Positions 1-6,462 of a DNA stretch of 64,000 nt are shown piece after piece. Where the stretch lies: the NCBI RefSeq assembly GCF_016583985.1, contig NZ_NRSD01000018.1, forward strand, positions 1-64,000, in the 5' to 3' direction. How positions within the stretch are numbered: position 1 is the stretch's first letter; the number at the start of each line of letters is the position of its first letter. The translations under genes and the position numbers were made by a program. This DNA comes from Thiocapsa imhoffii (GTDB taxonomy: Bacteria > Pseudomonadota > Gammaproteobacteria > Chromatiales > Chromatiaceae). The notes below the pieces were generated by a model, which saw only the letters and a list, made by a program, of their open reading frames with translations, was not told the origin of the DNA and did not search any database.

Positions 1-173
1 CGCTCCAGGTCAGCGAGCAGCGCCACCGCCCCCGGGAGGGCGCGCTCCCTCTCGAGCAGCACCCCGTAGGCATCGAGCAGAAAACCGTCGTACTGGCGGC
101 GCAGCGATGCGAGATCAGTCAGCGGGGCATCCGGCATTATCGGGCGATCACGCGCGAATCGGGTTTCTTGCAT
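1..173 (-). CDS. HAD-superfamily hydrolase, N-terminal fragment (cut by window edge)
   Basis: Only the first 57 codons lie in the window; the gene runs off the left edge. The translation from ATG at 173 contains YDGFLLDAYGVLL followed by LPGAVALL. This is the class-IIA (NagD-like) HAD start, in which the DxYGVL motif carries the nucleophilic Asp and the next segment is the usual 'PGA' substrate loop. A second in-frame ATG lies at 137 and would remove 12 residues that look poorly conserved, so the start is uncertain. HAD enzymes of this class are usually sugar-phosphate or nucleotide phosphatases; the substrate cannot be told from this fragment. It is divergent from the ychJ-like gene. Confidence 0.75.
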   Translation of the reverse strand, partial: MQETRFARDRPIMPDAPLTDLASLRRQYDGFLLDAYGVLLERERALPGAVALLADLE

Positions 174-359
174 GCGAACACATCCTTTCGGTCGTCGCGA
201 CAGTGTGCTGTCGACACTCGTGTCATCATCCTGCGACAGTTATCCAGTCGACGCCACTCCGACCATTGGGATGCTCCAATCAGGTTGATCCATCGACCTG
301 CAAACCGCCAACCCCTGTGGCAGACTGTCCAACCAGATTGACCATCGACGCGATCCACC

Positions 360-755
360 ATGCCGCTTGCGATGACCTCTTGCCCCTGTGGCGGCCCACG
401 CCCATTCGAACTCTGCTGCGGTCCGGCCCTGGACGAGGGCATCCCACCGCCGACCGCCGAGGCGTTGATGCGCTCACGCTATGTCGCCTATACCCTGAGC
501 AGGACCGACTATCTTCTCGCAACCTGGCATCCGCGCACACGACCACCCCGCATCGATCCAGACCGCACGCCCGTGCGCTGGCTCGGACTGAAGATTCGTC
601 GGGTCGAGGCGGGCACCCCACAGGATCACGAGGGGATCGTCGAGTTCGTTGCTCGCTACAAGATCGGCGGACGAGCTCACCGGCTCCATGAAACCAGCCG
701 GTTCGTCAAAGAAGACGGACGCTGGTTCTACCTGGACGCGGTGACACTCGACTGA
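360..755 (+). CDS. ychJ: YchJ-family (UPF0225) SEC-C motif protein
   Basis: The 131-aa product has an N-terminal SEC-C-type zinc motif (CPCGGPRPFELCCG), then LMRSRYVAY and the YLLATWHP segment typical of the YchJ/UPF0225 family, and ends in FVKEDGRWFYLD. Enterobacterial YchJ has a second SEC-C motif at its C-terminus; this protein stops before it, so it is the short form. The ATG at 372 (MTSCPCGG) aligns better with the E. coli start, and neither start has a convincing ribosome binding site. Biochemical function is unknown for the family; the zinc motif suggests a protein-binding role. Confidence 0.85.
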   Translation: MPLAMTSCPCGGPRPFELCCGPALDEGIPPPTAEALMRSRYVAYTLSRTDYLLATWHPRTRPPRIDPDRTPVRWLGLKIRRVEAGTPQDHEGIVEFVARYKIGGRAHRLHETSRFVKEDGRWFYLDAVTLD

Positions 756-780
756 GCCACCGTCGCGAGGCCATCCTCGG

Positions 781-1020
781 GTGGTGCTCAACCTCGTCGA
801 CCTCTTGGGCTTCGGGCCTACGGTCAGGAAGGTCTATAGGAATCCCCATTCCGAATCCTTGACCTTTTTCGCGATCCTGGCCGCATGCAACAGCATCGTG
901 GTCATGGCTTTGGAACATGAATCCGTTGCCACAGTCCTGTTCCTAGCGACCATTGCCATCGTCTGTCTTCTGCTCCTCTTCCTGATCGTCTCTCGCCGGA
1001 GGGTGTTGGCGGCAGCATGA
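781..1020 (+). CDS. Small two-helix membrane protein, unknown function
   Basis: This 79-aa frame starts at GTG 781, 25 nt after the ychJ-like stop. It has a short amphipathic start (VRKVYRNPHSES), a first hydrophobic segment (LTFFAILAACNSIVVMAL) and a second strong one (VATVLFLATIAIVCLLLLFLIV) ending in positive residues SRRR. That pattern fits two membrane helices with the C-terminus in the cytoplasm. I do not recognise a family. It could also be the surviving C-terminal part of a longer membrane protein, since the start is weak. Confidence 0.5.
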   Translation: MVLNLVDLLGFGPTVRKVYRNPHSESLTFFAILAACNSIVVMALEHESVATVLFLATIAIVCLLLLFLIVSRRRVLAAA

Positions 1021-1359
1021 CCTGAACACCTTGCATGGCTCACTCAGGGAGTGGACGGATCTCGCTCTCCCGAGTGCTCAGGATTCTATTGTTCAATGGG
1101 GAGTCGGCACCAACGCAACGTGATTCCATCGCGCAGAAGCCTTGGGATGGACACACTGCGAATCGGTCAGGCGTTCCGGTGCCCTTTGCACTCCATTCCA
1201 CAGTCCAATCGTTCCCTGGCAAAGCCCATCTGACTGGATGGGTCAAATGGATTCGACGCCCGCTCATCAATTATGCTTTAATGCACACCTTGATCTCAGC
1301 ATCAACGCATCCATGTCAATACTCGCTCAAAAGAAAACGCACACAACTGGAACGGAAGT
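1021..1359. other. Intergenic region upstream of the H-NS-like gene
   Basis: No supported gene here. The last 110 bases before the H-NS-like start are clearly more AT-rich than the surroundings (around 1265-1350), which fits a promoter. I could not pick a convincing -35/-10 pair. Confidence 0.5.
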
Positions 1360-1749
1360 ATGGAATACGAACAACTGAGTCTGGACGAACTGCAGAAACA
1401 GGCCGAGGAGATCGCCTACCAGCAATCGGTCATTGCCCAACTACTGGTCAAAAAACGAGAAGAAGGACGCGGCGATTTCATCCGCGAACTGCGCGATCTC
1501 ATCCTTGAGCGCGGCTATGACCTTGAGGATATCGCCAGTCGACTGACCCGCGGAGCTCGGAAAACGACCAGCAACAACCCCGTCGACAAGCGTCGCTATG
1601 TCGATCCCAACGACCACGAACGTTTCTATATCCGTGGTCCGCTCCCGGGTTGGCTGAAAGAGCAGATGCAGGCCAATGGCTACGACCCGGCGAGCAAGGA
1701 AGACCGTGACCGCTTCAAGGCCGAGCGGCTGACGCTGATCGACCCCTGA
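1360..1749 (+). CDS. H-NS-family nucleoid protein
   Basis: A 129-aa protein with an acidic coiled-coil N-terminal half (roughly residues 3-50) for oligomerisation, a charged linker, and a C-terminal H-NS-like DNA-binding domain around residues 75-110 (RRYVDPNDHERFYIRGPLPGWL). In this family the loop before 'PGWL' is the AT-hook-like part that enters the minor groove of AT-rich DNA. H-NS proteins silence AT-rich and horizontally acquired genes, so this protein may act on AT-rich patches such as the one upstream of the rnf operon. The gene stands alone and ends at a strong terminator. Confidence 0.8.
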   Translation: MEYEQLSLDELQKQAEEIAYQQSVIAQLLVKKREEGRGDFIRELRDLILERGYDLEDIASRLTRGARKTTSNNPVDKRRYVDPNDHERFYIRGPLPGWLKEQMQANGYDPASKEDRDRFKAERLTLIDP

Positions 1750-1814
1750 TCAAAATGGATGCCCTACAGTCGGAGGGCGGGTCTTAAGACGGGCCCGCAA
1801 TGGACCCACGACGC

Positions 1815-1839
1815 AAAAGCCGACCAGAGGTCGGCTTTT
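1815..1839. terminator. Bidirectional intrinsic terminator between H-NS-like gene and tRNA-Val
   Basis: Perfect 11-bp inverted repeat AAAAGCCGACC / GGTCGGCTTTT around an AGA loop. It ends in a T-run on the plus strand and, because of the leading A-run, also on the minus strand. It can stop the H-NS-like transcript from the left and the tRNA-Val transcript from the right. Confidence 0.9.
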
Positions 1840-1855
1840 ATGTTCTTAGTTTATA

Positions 1856-1930
1856 TGGTGGGCGCAGGTGGGATCGAACCACCGACCCCTGCCGTGTGAA
1901 GACAGTGCTCTCCCGCTGAGCTATGCGCCC
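1856..1930 (-). tRNA. tRNA-Val (anticodon CAC)
   Basis: The minus strand folds into a full cloverleaf of 75 nt. The acceptor is GGGCGCA paired with TGCGCCC, followed by A and an encoded CCA. The D-arm is GCTC...GAGC. The anticodon stem CTGTC/GGCAG holds loop TTCACAC, and the T-arm is GGTGG-TTCGATC-CCACC. The loop gives anticodon CAC (plus-strand positions 1896-1898), reading the valine codon GUG. A strong promoter lies directly upstream and a bidirectional terminator directly downstream, so it is a single-gene unit. Confidence 0.96.
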
Positions 1931-1942
1931 GATCAGCACAGA

Positions 1943-1971
1943 ATTGTAACAGTGGTCTGAGACACGGTCAA
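1943..1971 (-). promoter_or_regulatory. Sigma-70 promoter of tRNA-Val
   Basis: On the minus strand, -35 TTGACC (1966-1971) is separated by exactly 17 bp from -10 TACAAT (1943-1948). The tRNA 5' end at 1930 is 12 nt after the -10 box, as expected for a stable-RNA promoter. Confidence 0.88.
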
Positions 1972-1999
1972 TTCCGGCTCGCCGTGATTCAGCAGACTG

Positions 2000-2308
2000 A
2001 TCCTCTGTGTCGTTCCTTTGCGCTACCTGTGGTCTAGCGTCTGATATCGCGGCTGGCATGCTCCCGCCCCACGCGTTGATATTCCAGGGGGCGAGCGATG
2101 CCGATTGGCCGCCAACGCGCCCGGGGCTCACAATCTGTGCCTGCATCTGTCCGCCCCAGGCATTCACGTTCCAAGGGGCGAGGGTCGCGGCCTCGAAGTT
2201 AGGGTTGACGAGAAGATGATGGGTACCCTAGCCCCGTGCAACAGAGGTGAACAGGGCGAGGAATCCGATGACGACCCAATGCCAGGCCGGAGGTTGCTGG
2301 ATATTCAA
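2000..2308 (-). pseudogene. Decayed secreted carbohydrate-binding-type protein (remnant)
   Basis: Read on the minus strand from a possible TTG at 2308, the frame gives a signal-peptide-like stretch (WVVIGFLALFTSVARG), then an amber stop (plus positions 2228-2230). In the same frame it continues with HHLLVNPNFEAATLAPWNVN. The 'LLVNPxFE...TLAPW' pattern is the usual mature N-terminus of secreted jelly-roll (CBM-like, often PEP-CTERM) proteins. A second copy of LAPWNxNAWGG follows, and after that the frame loses any family resemblance and enters the tRNA promoter. With an in-frame stop and a missing body it looks like a remnant. The family assignment rests on motif resemblance only. Confidence 0.35.
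2064..2182. repeat. Two 32-bp imperfect direct repeats
   Basis: Copies at 2064-2095 and 2151-2182 share the pattern CCGCCCCAnGCnTT, then TTCCAnGGGGCGAG. They are 87 bp apart (a multiple of 3), and on the minus strand both encode LAPWN(V/I)NAWGG. The repeat lies inside the decayed secreted-protein remnant, so it is probably an internal protein repeat rather than a regulatory element. Confidence 0.6.
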
Positions 2309-2418
2309 TGAAAAAGAGAGACATGCAGGATTTAGGCTAATCCCGTCGGCCCCTGTACGTGGGAAGTCTGGACAGATCGTTGTTGCAACCAGGGATTCGA
2401 ACCATCGGAGGATCTAAG

Positions 2419-3744
2419 GTGTCGAGAAGACGCAAACCACTCCCTGTGGAGACCGTCGACGCGCTGATCGAGGGGTTGACGCACGAGGGCAGGGGCTTGA
2501 CGCATATCGAAGGCAAGGCTGTCTTCATCGATGGTGCCTTGCCAGGCGAACAAGTCCGTTTTCGTTATCGGCGTCAACGGCGGCGCTTCGACGAAGGGAC
2601 GGTGGAGGAGGTGTTGCAGAGCTCCTCGGATCGGGTGCAGCCGAGGTGTTCGCATTTCGGTGTCTGTGGGGGCTGCAGCCTGCAACATATGCATGTTGAT
2701 GCGCAGATCCGGTCTAAGCAGGAGAGTCTTGCAGCCCTTTTGGCACGCATCGCAAAAATCTCACCGCAGACGTGGCTCCCTCCCTTGCGGGCCAACGCCT
2801 GGGGTTATCGTCGCAAAGCGCGTCTTGGGGTTCGCTATGTGTCGAAGAAAGGGCGCACGCTCGTCGGCTTTCGGGAGCGTGGGAACGCCTTTATCACTGA
2901 CGTGAGTCAGTGTGAGGTTCTGCATCCAAGTGTAGGAGCTCGGATGAGCGCCATCGCGAGCCTGATCGATACCCTGACAATTCGCGATCAGGTTCCGCAG
3001 ATCGAGGTGGCGATGGGGGACGATACGACCGTCTTGGTATTTCGCGTGTTGGCTCCCCCGACGGAAACAGATGTGGACGCACTCACGGCATTTGGCGAGC
3101 GCGAGGGGTTCAGGATCCATCTCCAGGAGGGCGGGCCCGAGAGCATTCGAGCGTTGTCTGGACAGTCCGCTCCTCTCCACTATGATCTGCCGCACCATGA
3201 TCTGCGGCTGGACTTTCTGCCTTCGGATTTCACGCAGGTGAATCTTGAGTTGAATCGCCTGATGGTGGACCAGGCGCTGGATCGCTTATCGCCACAACCC
3301 GATGATCGAGTGTTGGATCTGTTCTGTGGCCTCGGTAATTTCACCCTGCCGCTGGCGCGACGGGTCAGCGAGGTCGTGGGTGTCGAGGGCGATGACGGGC
3401 TTGTCGCGCGGGCGCGGGCGAACGCGGAGCGGAACGGAATCAACAATGTACGTTTTCATGTGTCGGACCTGTATGGTGAGCTGGATCAGCAGCCCTGGTT
3501 GTCCGAGCATTTCTCTAAGGTCCTGTTGGATCCACCGCGCAGTGGCGCGATCGCCATTTTGGACTGGCTGCCTCGCTTGGGTGCCGAGCGGATCCTGTAC
3601 GTGTCCTGCAATCCGGCCACGCTCGCCCGCGATGCTGATCGACTGGTGAATGTGCTGGGGTATCGTCTCAGCGAGGCAGGGGTCATGGATATGTTTCCGC
3701 ACACCGCACACGTCGAGTCGATGGCGGTCTTTGACCGGAGGTAA
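2419..3744 (+). CDS. rlmD: 23S rRNA (uracil-1939-C5)-methyltransferase RlmD
   Basis: SAM-dependent enzyme that makes m5U at position 1939 of 23S rRNA. The 441-aa product (E. coli RlmD is 433) has an N-terminal TRAM domain (about 5-65). The iron-sulfur cysteines are CSHFGVCGGC (C77, C83, C86) plus the later VSQC. The C-terminal Rossmann methyltransferase contains VLDLFCGLGNFTLPLA, LLDPPRSGA and the catalytic cysteine loop YVSCNPATLARD, with a final Glu in HVESM. I chose GTG 2419 because GGAGGA lies 6 nt upstream and the protein then begins at the TRAM region; the same frame is open to 2359 but has no site there. The next gene starts 2 nt after the stop. Confidence 0.95.
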   Translation: MSRRRKPLPVETVDALIEGLTHEGRGLTHIEGKAVFIDGALPGEQVRFRYRRQRRRFDEGTVEEVLQSSSDRVQPRCSHFGVCGGCSLQHMHVDAQIRSKQESLAALLARIAKISPQTWLPPLRANAWGYRRKARLGVRYVSKKGRTLVGFRERGNAFITDVSQCEVLHPSVGARMSAIASLIDTLTIRDQVPQIEVAMGDDTTVLVFRVLAPPTETDVDALTAFGEREGFRIHLQEGGPESIRALSGQSAPLHYDLPHHDLRLDFLPSDFTQVNLELNRLMVDQALDRLSPQPDDRVLDLFCGLGNFTLPLARRVSEVVGVEGDDGLVARARANAERNGINNVRFHVSDLYGELDQQPWLSEHFSKVLLDPPRSGAIAILDWLPRLGAERILYVSCNPATLARDADRLVNVLGYRLSEAGVMDMFPHTAHVESMAVFDRR

Positions 3745-3746
3745 GC

Positions 3747-4235
3747 ATGGCATCCGAGATCGAGCGAAAATTTCTCGTCCGCGACGCATCATGGCAAGAC
3801 GCGATCGAGCGCAGCGAAGCCATCCAACAAGGCTATCTGGCGCAGACGGATCGGGCGACGATTCGCGTGCGGGTGATGGGCGAGCGAGGATTGATCACGG
3901 TCAAGGGTGTGACAAACGGGATCACCCGGGATGAATACGAGTATCCGATTCCGGTAGAGGAGGCCCGGGCCATGCTCGAGACCCTCAGCGTTTCATCCGT
4001 GATCGAGAAGATCCGTTATCAAGTCCGTGTCGGGACGCACCGTTGGGAGATCGATGTGTTCGCTGGCGAGAACAGCGGGCTCATCCTGGCCGAAATTGAG
4101 TTGGAGCGAGAGGATGCACCCTTCGAACGCCCAAGTTGGCTGGGTGAGGAGGTGTCATATGATCCACGGTATTTCAATGCGAATCTCGCGCGCCGACCCT
4201 TTCGTCTCTGGCCCGTGGCGTCTCGCTCATCCTAA
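3747..4235 (+). CDS. CYTH-domain (triphosphate tunnel) protein
   Basis: 162 aa, beginning with the diagnostic EIERKFLV (ExExK) motif, then alternating Arg/Lys and Glu strands (ATIRVRVMG, LITVKGVT, YEYPIP, WEIDVFAGENSGLILAEIELE) that form the eight-stranded tunnel. Members bind triphosphate-containing substrates with divalent metal; bacterial small single-domain versions often hydrolyse inorganic tripolyphosphate. Which substrate applies here is not visible. GGAGGTAAGC immediately upstream is an excellent ribosome binding site, and the 2-nt gap to rlmD implies co-transcription. Confidence 0.88.
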   Translation: MASEIERKFLVRDASWQDAIERSEAIQQGYLAQTDRATIRVRVMGERGLITVKGVTNGITRDEYEYPIPVEEARAMLETLSVSSVIEKIRYQVRVGTHRWEIDVFAGENSGLILAEIELEREDAPFERPSWLGEEVSYDPRYFNANLARRPFRLWPVASRSS

Positions 4236-4256
4236 CCCGCTCGGGCGAGTCCGGTC

Positions 4257-4760
4257 ATGGTCATAGCTGACTCGGTCATCGAGATCGATCTGGACCAGCA
4301 ATGGTTAAGACTCCGGACGGGTCGCCGGCAGCTCGCGAGGTATCGCGTGTCGACCGGGCGCAATGGGGTCGGCGAGCGATTCGGCAGCGGCTGCACGCCC
4401 CGTGGTCTGCATCGTGTCCGCATGCGCATTGGCGACGGATGTCCACTCGGCACGGTATTTCGCGCTCGACGACCGACTGGCGAGATCTACTGCGAGGAAC
4501 TCGCGGCGGCACAGCCTGAGCGGGACTGGATTCTGACCCGCATCCTATGGCTGACGGGTTGCGAACGCGGGTTCAATCGCGGCGGCGAGGTCGATACCCT
4601 GCGTCGATTCATCTATATCCACGGCTGCCCGGATACGCAACCCATGGGTGTCCCGCTCTCTCATGGTTGTATTCGTATGCGAAACGATGATTTGATCGCA
4701 CTATTTGACCGCATTGGGGTCGGGACGCCGGTGCTTCTCACCAGCACAGAAGCAGGCTGA
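4257..4760 (+). CDS. L,D-transpeptidase (YkuD/ErfK family)
   Basis: 167 aa, mostly one YkuD domain. The signature is complete: IYIHGCPD (conserved His) about 30 residues before LSHGCIRMRNDD, which holds the catalytic Cys. Such enzymes make 3-3 peptidoglycan crosslinks or attach lipoproteins to the wall from the periplasm. No signal peptide is visible: the protein begins MVIADSVIEIDLDQQ directly at the first strand. Either export uses an unrecognised route, the true start lies upstream in a different form, or it acts differently. It follows the CYTH gene by 21 nt. Confidence 0.85.
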   Translation: MVIADSVIEIDLDQQWLRLRTGRRQLARYRVSTGRNGVGERFGSGCTPRGLHRVRMRIGDGCPLGTVFRARRPTGEIYCEELAAAQPERDWILTRILWLTGCERGFNRGGEVDTLRRFIYIHGCPDTQPMGVPLSHGCIRMRNDDLIALFDRIGVGTPVLLTSTEAG

Positions 4761-4921
4761 GTCTGTTCATCCGACGGCTAGTCGCGCTCTGGACCCGCCG
4801 GCTGGTCTGAATCCGCCTTCGTCGTCCAGAATCCTGACCGCTTTTCGGGCGGTGTCGTCAGGGTTGAAGTGCAATCCTAGGCGTCCCCCACGCGCGGCGG
4901 CGGCAAGAGCCTGAGGCCTCC

Positions 4922-5383
4922 TCAGTCGCGCAGTCGAGAACGTCGCCGCCGTCCCCGGTAGGCCGCAATCTGCTGCATGATTTGTGCGAAAGGCAAGTGT
5001 TCGAGCGCACCGAAATGGGCCAGTGCGGCGATGATCAAGCCGCGTACGTCGGCGATGTTCGCGGGAGCGGGCTCGGTTGGCTCGACGACTGCGGCGACGC
5101 CGCGTAACCCACCAACCTGTAATCGCAGCGCCTGCGCATGCGGGAGTGCGCGCGTTGGATGACGGCTCTTGAGGGCAAAGCGCGCCTGTTGGCGCAGGAG
5201 GTTCAGTAAGGCGATGCAATCGGCTTGCGCCTCATCAGCACCACAATGCACGCCTTCGCGCTCGGCAATACAAAATTTTTGCGCCTGCGAGCATCCACAC
5301 TGATTGGTGAGCATGGCCTTTTCGAAGACACAATAGCGCTCATTGAGATCACGATAGGTTCGACGAAAGGCATCACTGTCCAC
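4922..5383 (-). CDS. Conserved cysteine-containing protein, unknown function
   Basis: About 153 aa from GTG 5383. The N-terminal half has four or five cysteines (RYCVFEKAMLTNQCGCSQ, KFCIAEREGVHC, ADCIALL), suggesting a metal or redox site, followed by an Arg/Ala-rich helical C-terminal half. I do not know an experimentally described family. The GTG start sits 11 nt inside the end of hslR, so the two genes are likely translationally coupled in a grxC-hslR-unknown operon. A longer frame to 5491 would overlap hslR by over 100 nt and is less likely. Confidence 0.65.
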   Translation of the reverse strand: MDSDAFRRTYRDLNERYCVFEKAMLTNQCGCSQAQKFCIAEREGVHCGADEAQADCIALLNLLRQQARFALKSRHPTRALPHAQALRLQVGGLRGVAAVVEPTEPAPANIADVRGLIIAALAHFGALEHLPFAQIMQQIAAYRGRRRRSRLRD

Positions 5384-5804
5384 GCGGCTCTTGCCCCCTC
5401 GAGTTGGCTGGCGTCTTGAATCGTTGAATAAGACGACGATCGCGCTTGTTGGGTCGTCCCGTCGACTCCCCATGCCCGATCCCCAATTCACGACGTTCGA
5501 GCACCATGTGTTGACGTCTCAGTCGACTCTGCTCGTCTTCGGTGTAGAGCAAAGCGGCCTCGGATGCGGGACGGCGTTGGGCACAGAGCGCGCGGACCTC
5601 GATGGTCCAGGACAAGCCACCTTTCTGGATTTCAAGGCCGGCGCCCACTGTGATGGTTTTTCCTGGCTTGACGCGCTGTCCGTTGAGATGGACCTTGCCG
5701 CCATTGATCGCTTCGACGGCAAGTTGGCGTGTTTTGAAGAAACGTGCCGCCCAGAGCCACTTATCCAACCGCATCGTGCTCAGCGGTTCCGGGGACTTAG
5801 CCAT
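5373..5804 (-). CDS. hslR: Heat-shock protein Hsp15, S4-domain RNA-binding protein
   Basis: Hsp15 binds free 50S subunits carrying nascent chain-tRNA and helps recycle stalled ribosomes. The 143-aa product has the S4 domain at its start (MRLDKWLWAARFFKTRQLA, then GGKVHLNGQRVKPGK) and the conserved C-terminal QRRPASEAALLY segment seen in E. coli Hsp15. I chose ATG 5804, which overlaps the grxC stop by 8 nt and gives the 10-residue extension before RLDKWLW that E. coli also has; ATG 5774 is the alternative. Confidence 0.9.
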   Translation of the reverse strand: MAKSPEPLSTMRLDKWLWAARFFKTRQLAVEAINGGKVHLNGQRVKPGKTITVGAGLEIQKGGLSWTIEVRALCAQRRPASEAALLYTEDEQSRLRRQHMVLERRELGIGHGESTGRPNKRDRRLIQRFKTPANSRGQEPRGQ

Positions 5805-6060
5805 CGGCGGCGGCCAGCAAGGCATCCAGTTCGCCACGGGCCTCGAGTAGGGCGAGATCGTCATAGCCACCGACATGGTGATTGCCGATGAAGATCTGCG
5901 GAACGGTGTTGCGGCGGCTGCGCTGGCGCATGGTCGCCATGTGCTCGGGATTCTGATCGACGGAGATCTCCTCGAATGCCACGCCCTTTCGTTGCAACAA
6001 CTCACGCGCGCGCCAGCAATATGGGCAGATGCGTGTGGTGTAAAGGATGACAGAAGACAT
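5797..6060 (-). CDS. grxC: Glutaredoxin 3 (GrxC type)
   Basis: 87-aa dithiol glutaredoxin. The active site CPYC is at residues 12-15. The GSH-binding parts follow: TVPQIFIGNHHVGGYDDL with cis-Pro and the GG-x-D motif. It reduces protein disulfides and glutathione mixed disulfides with glutathione as donor. It is the first gene of a minus-strand unit with hslR, whose start overlaps its stop. Confidence 0.93.
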   Translation of the reverse strand: MSSVILYTTRICPYCWRARELLQRKGVAFEEISVDQNPEHMATMRQRSRRNTVPQIFIGNHHVGGYDDLALLEARGELDALLAAADG

Positions 6061-6462
6061 GATGGAATGAGACCTAGGTTAGGGAATAAACGTCGTGATC
6101 GACATCAGTGAGTCCGTACCCATGCCAACAGAGGATGCATGCGCCCGCTGTCCCCGGGCAACCAGGTGGCCGTTCGGGCGGCGTCCCGGCTGGCTTAAGA
6201 AGCGGAGCTGCCGGAACCTGGCTCGCCCTGTTTTCGGCGCACAGCTTCGCCAGGACGCCTGCCGTTCGTCAACCCAACCTTGAAAATTGCTTGGTTCGAC
6301 CGGAGGAGGATTGAATCAGGTTCGATCGCGCTTGGGTCCGATCGCTCCAGGGGACGCATCCAACGTCCGCGGGCGAGGGCACGCTTGACAAGGGGTAGCG
6401 GAGCAAACCCACCCCGTGCCGATCGCTCCCGGACATCCTTCACGAAGCAGCAGGATATCAGC
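6061..6462. other. Intergenic region between grxC and pepN
   Basis: About 400 bases with no supported gene; the frames here lack family resemblance and ribosome binding sites. It must hold the divergent promoters for grxC and pepN, but I see no clear consensus pair. The frame of pepN is open upstream to 6280; that extension is Arg-rich and not protein-like. Confidence 0.5.

Noticed and set aside
2386..2402. Minus-strand GGTTCGAATCC resembling a tRNA T-arm
   Set aside because: The flanking bases do not pair into a T-stem and no acceptor or anticodon arm can be drawn; chance resemblance.
6280..6462. 61-codon upstream extension of the pepN frame
   Set aside because: Arg-rich, unlike any PepN N-terminus; the ribosome binding site is at the internal ATG 6463.
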